Made by a program: the position numbers and the translations under genes. A stretch of 64,000 bases of DNA from Chrysoperla carnea (taxonomy: Eukaryota > Arthropoda > Insecta > Neuroptera > Chrysopidae). Under the pieces are notes generated by a model. The model searched no databases, was not told the DNA's origin, and worked only from the letters and a program-made list of their open reading frames with translations. Below are positions 10,878-21,631 of the stretch, piece after piece (the stretch's first letter is position 1; each line of letters opens with the position of its first letter). The stretch is from NCBI RefSeq assembly GCF_905475395.1, contig NC_058339.1, forward strand, positions 56,863,172-56,927,171, given 5' to 3'.

Positions 10878-12236
10878 ATGAGAATCCATTTCATTTTAAC
10901 CATTTCGATTGTTGTGACTTTATCACACTGTGAAAAAATAATTACCGTGGGTGAGCCTTTGTATTTAACACCATACATTGAAAATGGTGATATTGAAACA
11001 GCAAAGAAACTAGCTTTGGTAAATTTAAAAGATGCCGAAAACATTACCAGCTATGCAGGATTGTTTACAGTGAACAAAACATATGATTCCGTCTTATTTC
11101 ATTGGTATTTTGTATCTGAAAATGATCCTGAAAACGCCCCAGTACTTTTATGGTTGAATGGAGGCCCTGGAGCATCTTCATTACTTGGATGCCTTCAAGA
11201 AAATGGACCATTTGAAGTGACTAGTGATTTGAATATAAAATTTCGAGAGTTTTACTGGACAAAAAATCATCATGTGGTATATATTGAGAGTCCAGTACAT
11301 ACTGGATACAGTACAACAGCAACTGAAGATGGAATGGCAAAAAGTTTGGAAGAAGTCTCTGAAAATTTACATAAAGCATTATTACAGTTCTTTGAAATGT
11401 TCCCAAATTTAAAGACACATGACTTTTTTATTACCGGTGAATCGTTTGCTGGTAAATGGATACCATCATTGGGACATCAAATATTATCAAAAAAACAAAT
11501 AAAGAATTTTAAAGGAGTTGCAATAGGAAATGGAATAACTGATTCTATCCAAGGTTTTGGAATTGGGGATTATTTGTATCAACAAGGATTTATTGACGAT
11601 GAACAATTAGTCCTGTTTCATGAAAAAGAAAAGGAATGCGAAAATGCTTTACAAAATGTTCCTCATGGTGCAAAAAATGAATCCGAACTCCTAGTATGCC
11701 GCCAAATAATTGATCCATATAATAACAAAACCGTATTCGCTAACACAACCGGTTATACTCACAATTATAATCTTTTGATATCCAGGCCACTTGAGAGTAA
11801 TGCTAATCGAGAAACATATTTACAGCTACCAGAAACTCGGCGAGCTCTTCATGTTGGGAACTTAACACGGTGGGCAGATCAGGCAAATGTTCAAAAACAT
11901 TTAGGCATTTCCATGATCCAGTCAGAGAAACCACATATTGAAGAGATGTTAAATAATAATTACCAAGTTTTAATTTATAATGGACAGTTAGATGTTCAAG
12001 TACCATACATTACGACCGTCAACTATATTAAAAAGTTAAATTTTACGCATAGCAAAGATTATAAAAAGGCATCACGTAAAATTTGGTTACTTGATGATCA
12101 AGTCGCTGGATATATAAAGAAGGCTGGTAGTTTAACTGAAGTGATGGTTGTGGGAAGTGGTCATATGGTACCCACCGATCAACCAAAACGTGCATTTGAA
12201 ATGATCACGAATTTCACACGATATAGATTAGATTAA
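10878..12236 (+). CDS. secreted serine carboxypeptidase, S10 family (vitellogenic/CPVL-like), tandem copy 2
   Basis: Intact single-exon frame of 452 residues, roughly 93% identical to copy 1 at 6611-7978. It has the same signal peptide length and the same triad: Ser189 in GESFAGKW, Asp372 in YNGQLDVQVPY, His429 in GSGHMVPTDQP. It differs by a 3-residue deletion around residues 333-340 (copy 1 WGNFSDHASIQ against WADQANVQ), Ala99 after NGGPG in place of Thr, and His141 in place of Arg in IESPVxTGYS. Two N-terminal stretches and the 84 residues before the C-terminal tail are identical in both proteins, whereas residues about 300-345 are the most diverged. No stop or frameshift is present, so both genes look functional. 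The deletion removes one N-glycosylation site (NFS). Function is inferred from the family; substrate preference may differ from copy 1. Confidence 0.93.
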   Translation: MRIHFILTISIVVTLSHCEKIITVGEPLYLTPYIENGDIETAKKLALVNLKDAENITSYAGLFTVNKTYDSVLFHWYFVSENDPENAPVLLWLNGGPGASSLLGCLQENGPFEVTSDLNIKFREFYWTKNHHVVYIESPVHTGYSTTATEDGMAKSLEEVSENLHKALLQFFEMFPNLKTHDFFITGESFAGKWIPSLGHQILSKKQIKNFKGVAIGNGITDSIQGFGIGDYLYQQGFIDDEQLVLFHEKEKECENALQNVPHGAKNESELLVCRQIIDPYNNKTVFANTTGYTHNYNLLISRPLESNANRETYLQLPETRRALHVGNLTRWADQANVQKHLGISMIQSEKPHIEEMLNNNYQVLIYNGQLDVQVPYITTVNYIKKLNFTHSKDYKKASRKIWLLDDQVAGYIKKAGSLTEVMVVGSGHMVPTDQPKRAFEMITNFTRYRLD

Positions 12237-12429
12237 TATTTATTTATGTAAGTTGACACTAATAATTAAACATTAGTTTTTTATACGTTATAAATAAATG
12301 AATAATTTGATTTTAATATTTTTTTTATGGTTTTATTCAAACTTAACATAGATAGTGTGACCCTTTAATGATAGAATTTATTGGATATTTCAAATTTAAT
12401 ATATGTGGTTCGTATTTTAGTATAAGACA

Positions 12430-12435
12430 AATAAA
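12430..12435 (+). terminator. candidate poly(A) signal of carboxypeptidase copy 2
   Basis: AATAAA in the context AGACAAATAAATTTCGG matches the downstream signal of copy 1. A nearer AATAAA at 12293-12298 is an alternative. Confidence 0.4.
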
Positions 12436-12755
12436 TTTCGGATATGTTAGCTTAGGTACTAGTCGTGTGGTACCTTAGTACGCCAATGAATCATACAGAT
12501 TTTTGTTGTATTTCATGCAGTGAAACTCAGCAATTTTTCTTAGAAAATGAGCATTTATAAAAATAAAAGTTAAATTTCCTCCAAAAATCTTCGCAGAGTT
12601 ATACGGTCATATCTTATTTGATCATCATATCAACAACTGTGCTTTAGGTACCTATGAACTGTACTAACAATAAGGACACCTAATAAATTATGGCCAAAAG
12701 TAGGAATTTATTAAATAATTTTCATTCTAATGTTGTAACTTGTGATTGAGAGGTC

Positions 12756-15700
12756 TCATTTTATAGAAGAAAAGAAAATGGTTTGAAAATTTGGTTTTAT
12801 TAAAAATAATACCTAGTAAAAAAACTGCACAGTAAAACATTAATGTGTAGTCTAGATAAAGAAGCATTAAACTTAACAGTAAATATATATTTTCATTAGA
12901 TTTTGATACACCAATATACCTTTAATAATAAATAGCAGACGAAAAAATGTGCTTTAACCCAGCAGGAGACTTTCTCATAAAACGAAATTTGGTTCTCTCA
13001 TAAAACTAAATTAATAAAGACGTAATTAACATTAGTTCTTTTATTATATACTTTTTATAAAACGCTTCAATTCAAAATTATAAAACGTATCCACTTTTGG
13101 GCACTCCATAAAGTTTAGTCGACATTGCGGACAACCTTGCACAAAGCGAAACCCCTCCGCTCTTCTCGACGGAACAAAAAAAGAGTCATCAGGTTCAAAG
13201 GTTAAACACATTTCATAGAGCACAGCAGTGCGTAAGCGTAGATTAGTAAAATGTAAATGGAAAGGGTAATGTATGATGATGTATGATGATGTATGTGAAA
13301 TGTGTATCTTTTGCTGTGACTATATATACAGGACGTAAAATAGCCCTTTTTCACACCCTTATATCTCAGAAACTACTTGAGCTATAATGTTGCGCTTTTC
13401 AATTTAAGTAGATATGTACTCTGGGACGCCGTTTATCAAATTTAAGGTTCACGTCGTTTCCGAGCAATAACGCGTAAAAAAAAATGCCACGCTGACTCAT
13501 ACATGTCCTTAGTACGTATTTATTTAATATTTTCTTCACAAGTTTTCGGAATATAAAAACGAATCTAAAAATAAAAAACTTGCCAAGTAAAATATTAAAT
13601 AAATACGTACTAAGGAGAAACTCACACAAGAAATTTAAACCAATAATTCTCGTGCTTTAGTAAAAAAAAATTAGGCCTTTGTTAAGTAGGTGCTTAACTT
13701 TAATCTGAAGAATACTTGGATTGTTTAAATTTAAATTTTGATGTTGAATACAAATTGTGAAAAAATTATAACGTCATAACATTAGAGGGGAGGAGAGAGG
13801 TAGTAGGGGGTTAACGATTATCTTTTGTACTCCTATACAGGTGCGTGTAGGTATGAAGTCACCGAAAAGTTGCTAATGTAATACTTTAATGCTTCTTTAC
13901 GGAAAAGTTACTCAATTTTATGTCATTTTTATAAATTTTTTTCGAAGAATTTTTCTCTACGGGATTTCAAAACTTTTTTGGGCTGACGTAATTGAGTTTA
14001 TTGGGATTCTGTGACATCTACGCCTTTTTACACATTTATGTTTTTGGTGGGATTGAAATATATACTTTATTTAATAACGTTTTGTTTGTTTAACATCTTA
14101 ATTGATCAGCTTGTGATGGTTATCAAATTTCAGAACACGCCATAATTCAATGAAAATTGTTATGTGAAACATTGTTTATAAACAAATTCAAAAGGTCACA
14201 ATAGAAAAAGAAGCAGCTTTATTTACGCATACAGAAGTTTTGTAAATAGAGTAGGAATAATTATTACCTTTTAATTCTGTAGAGATATGACTAATAAAAT
14301 AATTTAAATTATTAATTTAACAAGTCGAGTTTAAAAGCCTCCGTGGGGAAACTTTATTCACGGAATCCCAAAGGAAAAAAATAATCTAAACAGATATCAA
14401 AATGAATACGTTGTAAAAGTGTATGTGTAGTTCCAAAGTTAAACATAAAGGATAAATTCAGTTTCTAAAAAAAAAGTAACAAACAACGAAAGAAACAAGA
14501 TTGAAAAAAATGAGTCACTCAAGAATTTTTTTCATGAATTTCACGTCAAATATTTAGCAATACTCAATGAATGCTCTGTTTTTGTATCATGTATATGAAA
14601 TATACCAAGGTATACTTAATTGACAGAGTATTCAACACTGTCTATACATAGTATTTCAACAATTAACTCATTCAATTGTTTGTTTTCACTTGTGTTATAA
14701 TAATTTTAAATGTTTTATTACACTTTATATTTTTTAAATCCTATTAAATTAGAAAATCTCAATCAGAATCATTTTATAAATTATTTCTGATTGAATTCGA
14801 ACAATCAAGGTAGATATTAATTAAAACGGTCTGTCTTCGATTTTAGTTTAATATAAAAATAAACATTGTATGCCAATATAATTATAGCTAAAAACTATTT
14901 TTAAATAAAATCAAATCGGTATAGTTTATATATACAATCTTGTATGGATATTAATAGACAGTCAATGTTTGAGTACGACCAGATGATAAAAATATATTTA
15001 TTTGATTACCGAAACTTGTTATCACTTAATTTAAAAAAATTAAAATAAATGTGTAAAAAATTTGTGAATTAACATTCTGATTCATCAATTTATGTAAAAA
15101 AATTATAATAAAAACTCGTGAGCAGAAAAGCTCTATCTATTGGTCTAAGAGCCGAATTAAGATCCAATTTTTTTCATCTTTTCTCATCCCTGCATATGTG
15201 GGTTAAAATTTTTTGGAACTTTTCTTTGACCTATTTGTCTAACGACTTTTGGTCTATTCAAAAGTAAAAGGCATATAGAATATGCAGCAGCTGAGTTGTC
15301 TACCTCTTTTCATTCCCTGTCTCATCTCAAATATATATAAAATTTGCTTCTCTGTAAATTATTTGAATCGTACATCAAAATAAAGACAATTTTATTGTAA
15401 ATACGATGATTGACCGCGAAATTGACCAAAAATAATATTTGCAGTTTTTCGAAGTTTTGATACTTTTATTAAGATTATTGACCATAGTTCCATAGTTAAT
15501 TGAGTTGGCCATATATTCAGACAACCGCTTGAAGGGATATTTGTTAACATTCTACATTTCATAAAAAATTAATTTCGTTTTTCGTTTGGTAAACAGTTGG
15601 TTGAAGGTCGACCCTAATCCAGCTTCTGGACTACATTATCACATTTGGATTGGGAAGTCCTTTCTTAAAATTAACTTTATTCACGAGTAGATAAGGTTTA

Positions 15701-17066
15701 TTTTCGAACGACTTTGTTACAGAAAAAAATGAACAAAGTAAAAAATTTCGGACGAAAAAATTAAATCCAAATGTGTCGAATCGAATTATACAAAAAAATT
15801 CCGATAAGTGTGTTATTTATTTTCAAATAATTTCCGAAATTTTCAGAAAAATTTGATATATAATTTTTTTTTTATCAATAAAATAAACTAACAATTTCGA
15901 ACAATAGGCGACATAGATAAACATTGAAAATAATAATTTTTAGATATCAGCAAAATTTTTGTTAATAGCATAGTATTTTGTTCACTTTTTTCGGAATCAT
16001 CAGCTATTTCTTATCATATTTTTGATATTGACAAATTTTTTCACTAATATATAATATATTACAACTATTTGAGGCTATTATCGTTAACAACATGTAATTT
16101 GTTTCCTACATTTTCTGAGAATTTTGTTTTTTAATATACAGGATGATTTATGTGCTCCTAGAAATTAATTTGCAGTGTCTACCATAATCGATTTCTAGAA
16201 TAAAGGAACCGGAATCGTAGCCTTCTCTAGGACTAGGGCGAGGGATTCAAAATTATTGACTTGGAAAAGGTTAATCTTTGAATATATAAAACAAGTACCA
16301 AAAAAAAAATGTAATAAAGAAATAAAAAGCATATTTTCAGAATTTTGTTCTAATGCAATGTCAGGATATTTAATATAAAACACATAACCTTGTATGCGAT
16401 ATAATATACAACGCTTGAGTTTTGGTGTTATAAATATATGTTTTTCATAGCGATATCCTCAACTTTAAAAAAAAAATTGGTTAAAATACAATCATATCAC
16501 TACAATCTGCTATACATCATTTTCAGATTATAATTAGCCTGACCTCACTATAACTTTTCAGTATAAATTTTCTTTGAATCCCTACGACAATATCCTCACT
16601 TCGCTACTTTGATACTCAATCTGCATCCATCCTGAATTATCCTTATCCAATCAATCGGTACCGTACATGAATACTTGTATGAATAAATAGAAATTTGATT
16701 TAAACATTGGTAAACAATCGCATAAACAACATTCTATGAAAGTTTATGTGAAAACCAAAATATTGATGTATTTATTACCTTTAGTGGTACTTAAGAAACA
16801 TTATATATAAAAAAGAAGGCTATAGAAAACAGACATACAAAATTTAAATGTCCTCAATCATTATCAAATTATATTTTGTGATTATTGATTTTATTATTTA
16901 TATATAGGCTTATCTTTTTGAGTATTGATAAAGGTAATTTTCATTCATCAGAAAATTGAAGTATTTTCTATCATCTTGGATTTGTCTTGATTTTTTTACC
17001 TGCGTATATATTAAAAGATAGTTTGCTGATAGATAACACGTAAACATTGATGAACGATTTTGTTAC
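12756..17066. other. gene-free stretch with minor repeats
   Basis: No host gene recognised. It contains a 10-bp GTATGATGAT microsatellite (13271-13295), a long hairpin (13507-13615) and a fragment of the 46-61 kb dispersed family at 14585-14700 (GTATATGAAATATACCAAGG followed by an ACACTGTCTATACATAGTAT block also seen at 50660). CAGGATGATT near 16139 and CATCCTG near 16624 could be degenerate ends of another element. Confidence 0.5.
13507..13615. repeat. hairpin with perfect 27-bp arms
   Basis: Positions 13507-13533 are the exact reverse complement of 13589-13615. The inner flanks are also partly complementary (CACAAGTTTT against AAAACTTG-type sequence), giving a longer imperfect stem. No transposase or clear target duplication was seen. 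Confidence 0.7.
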
Positions 17067-17537
17067 AATAGAAAAGTTGCATTAATTTTTTTTGTCCACA
17101 AATTCATATATAAATTAATGAATAATTAATCTGAAGAATATTTAAGTAATTTTTTTTAAATTAATAATTCCATTTTTTTATTAATTACTAATAAATAGTT
17201 TCTAAAATATTTTTGAATAAATAAAACGATAGTAACATATTAACCTCCATTGAAGCTGTGAGCCAATTGGTTTCCATGGAAATTTGCGTTGTAATATAGC
17301 GAAAGCCCGCTGAGAGACAAACCACTTATCATTATTCATGTTATTTTATCATTTTTCCGCGCGATGGCGTTATGTAAGTGTGGTGATGGTGTGATGGTGT
17401 TGATATCACTGCCGTTTGAATTTATAGTTTATAAAACCAATTTCAATTGTAAAATTACATGAAAAATCAATTTTCTCAGTAATTTTTAGTATTCTTTGGA
17501 AAAAATAAAAAATAAAACAACATACAACTTCTCTATT
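17067..17537 (+). mobile_element. MITE-like element, family A copy 1
   Basis: Ends AATAGAAAAGTTG and CAACTTCTCTATT are inverted repeats. The interior shares CCACAAATTCATATATAA and CACTGCCGTTTGAATTTATAG with copies at 34872-35373 (reverse orientation) and 49303-49500. About 470 bp, no coding capacity. A target duplication could not be fixed unambiguously. Confidence 0.65.
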
Positions 17538-19627
17538 ACAAATTACTTTTTACAATTGCACTTCTTTCGTCAATTGCAGACTGATTGCCATTTTGTGTTG
17601 ATTGCATCGTGAGTTCAATAAATGTTTTAACAAAGGTATTAGAAAAAAAAAACCGTTGAAAATCCTAATTATCATAAATTCTTCACTAAGCCGCGGCCTA
17701 ACCAAAATGTTATTTATTTCCAAACTTATCTTTATCAATTCTCGAAAAGCAAACATAAAGAGTCATAGAAATTTAACTGCATTATATACTTCCGATCTAA
17801 TAATACGAAAACCATTGACTACTTTAGTATTTGCTTTAATTTAAAAATTAAAAAGGTAAGATTGGAAAAGTACGTATAGTAATATATCATTTAAAGAAAA
17901 AAAATTATTATATTCTTCAAAGGAAATTTCATTAATGCATTTCATAAAAAAAAAGTCATTTTGGGTTCAGGTAGGTATTTGAATTAAAAAATTGTTCTTT
18001 TGAAAGTACATAACAAAAATTCATAAATATTATGGAAAACGTTTTGACTGATGAACCTTTTCATCTTTCTAAAAATAATACGTATTCATATACCTACATA
18101 CAACCTACGGCAATAGAAAAAATTCATCTCGCAGGAAATATATACTTTGGGGAATTTTTTTAAGTAAAAGGTTTATACAAGATTATAATTTCATTAAATT
18201 ACCTACATCTCCAAATTGAATAAAAACAGGGTGATTCAAGTTATGACAGCACGGCATCATCACGGTAGATAACGTAAAAATTGATAATTTCGCAATATAC
18301 TTATAGTAGTGAAAGCCTCCATTTCTGAATACAGTTTAAATATTTAAAAAAATGATGATATAACATATTTTTGTGATTATTGAAAAAACAGCTATTTAGA
18401 AAAATTTGATATTTGGCACACGGTATGAACTGAGGATCCATCATAATTTAAAGCTTTGGTCAAAAATCTCGAAACCAGCGGTGAAAATAACGCAGTAATC
18501 ACCCTGTAGATTATGGATAAAATTTTGTAACCGAAACTAGATACCTAAAATTTCAATTATGCCACTAACATCACTCAAATATTAAGAAAATATTTCAAAA
18601 ATTCAAAATATAAATAGTGTCTCTCATTTATCTAGACTGCTCTTGTTATCAACCGAGTGAGCGAAATAACAAGAGAGAGTTTTAGAACTTTAGTATTTGC
18701 CTGATAAGAAGCATTATGTTGCAAACATTTTTGAATTATTAATTATATGAAGATCCATTAAGAAAGTTTTTAAAATTCATACATCTCGGTCAAAGTTTCA
18801 GTTGCCTTACTATTGCGATTTTATGAGCTACAGTCTTCTTTCGTGATAGAGTTCGGTTGTGTAATCTTCAAGTACGGAACCTTAAAAACAAAAATATTAA
18901 AATATATAAGGTAAATATGGAATTTATTAATTGACCAATAAATCATGTACATTGGATTGCATAGAAATATTTAAAAAAGGATGATAATCAGAGAAATTTA
19001 GAATAAATTTTATTTTGTCGTTATTTTATTTTGACCGGTTGGCAAAAAAAATTTTTAGGTGAACAAACATGGGCAAAAGGCTGCTTAACGAATGGCATAT
19101 ATATTTAATGAAAATTCACATTTGAGAATGCTTTTTTCACGGAGCTTAGTAAGTAGTTTATAATTCTTATATCATTCGCATTTCTTGTTCGATTTTCATT
19201 TTAATTTCACTTTTTGTCTCCCTTTTATAGTATTTTCATATTTTGTTAAGAGATGCAAAAAGATCATCAATTACTTATTGTTGTTTATTCAATAATTTAT
19301 TTACTTCAACAGAAAAATATTGCTCCGGTCTTTAAAAAGCTTATTCACCACGATTTGTTCCATTTAATGTGGCTCAATACATGAAGAAATAACCACAATA
19401 TGATATACGAAAAAAAATATATATAAGAAATTAAATTAACTGGTTCGTCTGTTGAACATTACGGAAAAAAGACTAAATAAGACTGATAATAAAATATTAT
19501 TTCCAAAACGAAACAAAATTATTATGTTATAGATGGTATTAGATGTACGTGACTATGAAAACTATACACGCATATCAACCAAATATATAGGTTGTCCATA
19601 ACTTAGTTTACCAGCAATAAGTTCTTA
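17538..19627. other. gene-free stretch upstream of the LTR element
   Basis: AT-rich DNA without recognised genes. It holds one short DNA-element candidate (18227-18506). The short open frame at 17602-17844 is judged a chance product. Confidence 0.5.
18227..18506 (+). mobile_element. short element with CAGGGTGATT inverted ends
   Basis: Begins CAGGGTGATT and ends AATCACCCTG, an inverted pair, with no coding capacity. It shares GGTAGATAACGTAAAAA with the reverse strand of 42202-42552, which also has CAG(A/G)GTGATT and CATCCTGT-type ends, so the two are probably relatives. Target duplication not clear. Confidence 0.5.
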
Positions 19628-19631
19628 GTTT
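19628..19631. repeat. target-site duplication GTTT, left
   Basis: GTTT directly precedes the 5' LTR and recurs at 27724-27727 directly after the 3' LTR. Four-base duplications are usual for Ty3/gypsy integrases. Choosing TG...CA as LTR ends fixes the length at four. Confidence 0.8.
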
Positions 19632-19943
19632 TGAAACACATTGAAATATCATTTTTAGCTAAGACTCCAATCATTAGTTGAATAATTACTTTACCGATGC
19701 ACAGATGTCAGATAAATATATATAAGTTAAATTAATTTTCTTAAAAAAATCCTTATAATGATATGTTATGAAAAATATTAATATTTTCTATTTTCATTTT
19801 TAATTTCTGAAATATTAAAAATACTTACAATATTTTTATATGTATAAATTTTTCATAAAAAGGAAAAAAATAAGTAATAGTTGGACAAGGAAAGATGTAT
19901 ACATAGCTAACATATAAATTATAGAGACAGCTATTTAAATTCA

Positions 19944-20031
19944 TATATAAAAGCTATACATTGTATACAGTCAAGCAGTGTGTACAAAACCAAGGATGAC
20001 ATCAATCTAATACTCAACAACATGGAATAAA
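19944..20031 (+). promoter_or_regulatory. candidate LTR promoter and poly(A) signal
   Basis: TATATAAA at 19944-19951 is followed about 30 nt later by GCAGTGTGT, a plausible initiator. AATAAA lies at 20026-20031. If used, U3 is about 345 bp, R is short and U5 is about 1.5 kb. A second TATAAAT at 21384-21390 is an alternative, but no AATAAA follows it within the LTR. Inference only. Confidence 0.35.
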
Positions 20032-20523
20032 GAAAACTATATATACATCTTTCTTCGAACGACAAGGATATGTATAAACGTCGTTTAAATTAACATTCAA
20101 ATTCAAAATGTTGTGGTGAGATATTCAAAAAAAACTTTAAATATTTTAATTTCATTTTGAACTTTATCTTACTTCTTTAATAAGTTTGATATTTGTTCTT
20201 TTAAATCAATCTAAGTGCTAAATGACAATCAATTAAGATTATTTTATTGAATTGCAAGCAACTTAGATAGAGGATATAAAAATGTTATTTTATATAGTAT
20301 TGGAATGATTTATGTAACTTTTTTGGGAAGTTCATGTATTCTTGGTGTGTGATGAATTTAACACTCCAGAATATAGTTTAACATGAACCTTTTGTTGTTA
20401 TATTATTTTTTCTAAATGAGAAATTTGTAACTAATTATTTTTTTTGTTGTTGCATAAATCATCCTTGCTAATTTTTTTTTGAAACATTTTGTTTCTTTTA
20501 AATATGACTAACTCATTTTTTTA

Positions 20524-20890
20524 GACTATGTCATTTATATATATTTATTCTCTTTTTTTAAAAGTTTATTAAATAAACTTTTTGGATTCTTCTAATCCAT
20601 TTAATATATGGTTAACTCTCTTTATAGAGACGATATCATTTTAGATTATTTGACGATGTCATTAATATGTATTTATTCTCTTTTTTTTAAAGTTTATTAA
20701 ATAAACTTTTGGATTCTTCTAATCCGTTTAATATATGGTTAACTCTCTTTATAGAGACGATATCGTTTTGTATTTTTGACTATGTCATGAATATTTAATA
20801 TTTTATAGAGTTTATTAAGTAAACTTAGGATTATTTTTAATCCTTTTAAAATATGATTAACTCTCCTTTATAGGGACTATATCATTTTGT
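20524..20890 (+). repeat. three tandem ~127-bp hairpin-rich units in the 5' LTR
   Basis: Units start with GACTATGTCAT (20524), GACGATGTCAT (20652) and GACTATGTCAT (20778). Each contains AGTTTATTAA(A/G)TAAACT, GGATTnnnnnAATCC and a CTCTTTATAGAGAC-like block, i.e. three small palindromes in fixed order; unit 3 is the most diverged. The same array is at 26723-27089 in the 3' LTR. Confidence 0.85.
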
Positions 20891-21528
20891 ATAAACATAA
20901 AACGGTCGCTTGGCTTGACAAATTGAGGTATGCATTCGTTGTAATATTCTTTGTTTTTTTTTTACTTCATTATTTTTTGAACTTGTTGAATGCGGTATGC
21001 AATTTGTCGAATCAAGTCACTTGTATATATAATTCTGTTATTTGCTTTTGTATGGACTATTTTTTTTTGAATTATTGTGAAAGAATATTGGTTACGGAAT
21101 TGAATTTAATCTCTTTTATTAGTGAAGAATAAAACTCGAATTTATTAAAAATTTAAATACTGATTTCATTATTTTCTCTTAATCAAATTTATATTTCAGA
21201 TTAATTAATTTTCACGCTTCCACGTAAACATTTATGAATGAATTGAACTTGTTACATATATGAGATTGAGTACGGTTAACTCGTGGCTAGAATAATCTAG
21301 TTCGAGAGAATATCTCGGTTAACAACCATTCTTATTAGTACTTGTTCATTTCACCCTAATATAACGTTCCAATATCAACTAACTATAAATTTCGTTACAA
21401 TTCTTAAAACCAATTTTCTCATTGTATCAATTTTGGCAGCAATCGCTACGTTTCAATAATTAGATACCCCTTTTTCGTTTCAATATTGGCATCAGATCGT
21501 AACATCAACATTTTTTTTGTATCAATAT

Positions 21529-21544
21529 TGGTAGCAGACAAAAC
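21529..21544 (+). promoter_or_regulatory. primer binding site candidate
   Basis: TTGGTAGCAGACAAAAC follows the 5' LTR after a gap of about four bases. It carries the TGG expected from pairing with a tRNA CCA end. I could not assign the tRNA species from memory with confidence. Confidence 0.6.
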
Positions 21545-21631
21545 AAGATTTACACCTCTGAAATTCGTAACATTTTCTTTCATAATTTTCTTAAATCTTA
21601 ACAGGGTATTTAGACTATTGTTCACAGATTT

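Larger units (their letters stand above)
8457..12755 (+). repeat. tandem segmental duplication, unit 2
   Basis: Direct copy of 4686-8456, lengthened by insertions near 8545-8725 and 9251-9660 that have no counterpart in unit 1. Matching landmarks include CATGACCC, TTTCGGAC, GTTTCAAACTCCTTGAAAAG, GAGATTCAGACCAACA and TTATCAATTAAG upstream of the gene, and AGACAAATAAATTTCGG downstream. No third unit is visible after 12755. Confidence 0.75.
19632..21524 (+). repeat. 5' LTR (1893 bp)
   Basis: Starts TGAAACACATTG and ends TTGTATCA. The same 1893-bp sequence recurs at 25831-27723. Differences seen: 20765 (G against A), 21505 (T against A), 21510 (A against C) and 21518 (T against C). It contains three tandem ~127-bp units at 20524-20890 and PBS-like repeats near its 3' end. 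Long for a gypsy-type LTR. Confidence 0.95.

Noticed and set aside
19627-19631. 5-bp target duplication AGTTT for the LTR element
   Set aside because: The extra A is the last base of the 3' LTR; keeping TG...CA ends gives GTTT.
20887-21132. 81-residue hydrophobic open frame inside the 5' LTR (identical at 27086-27331)
   Set aside because: It opens with TTG, not ATG, and its only internal Met is far downstream. Identity in both LTRs reflects LTR identity, not selection.
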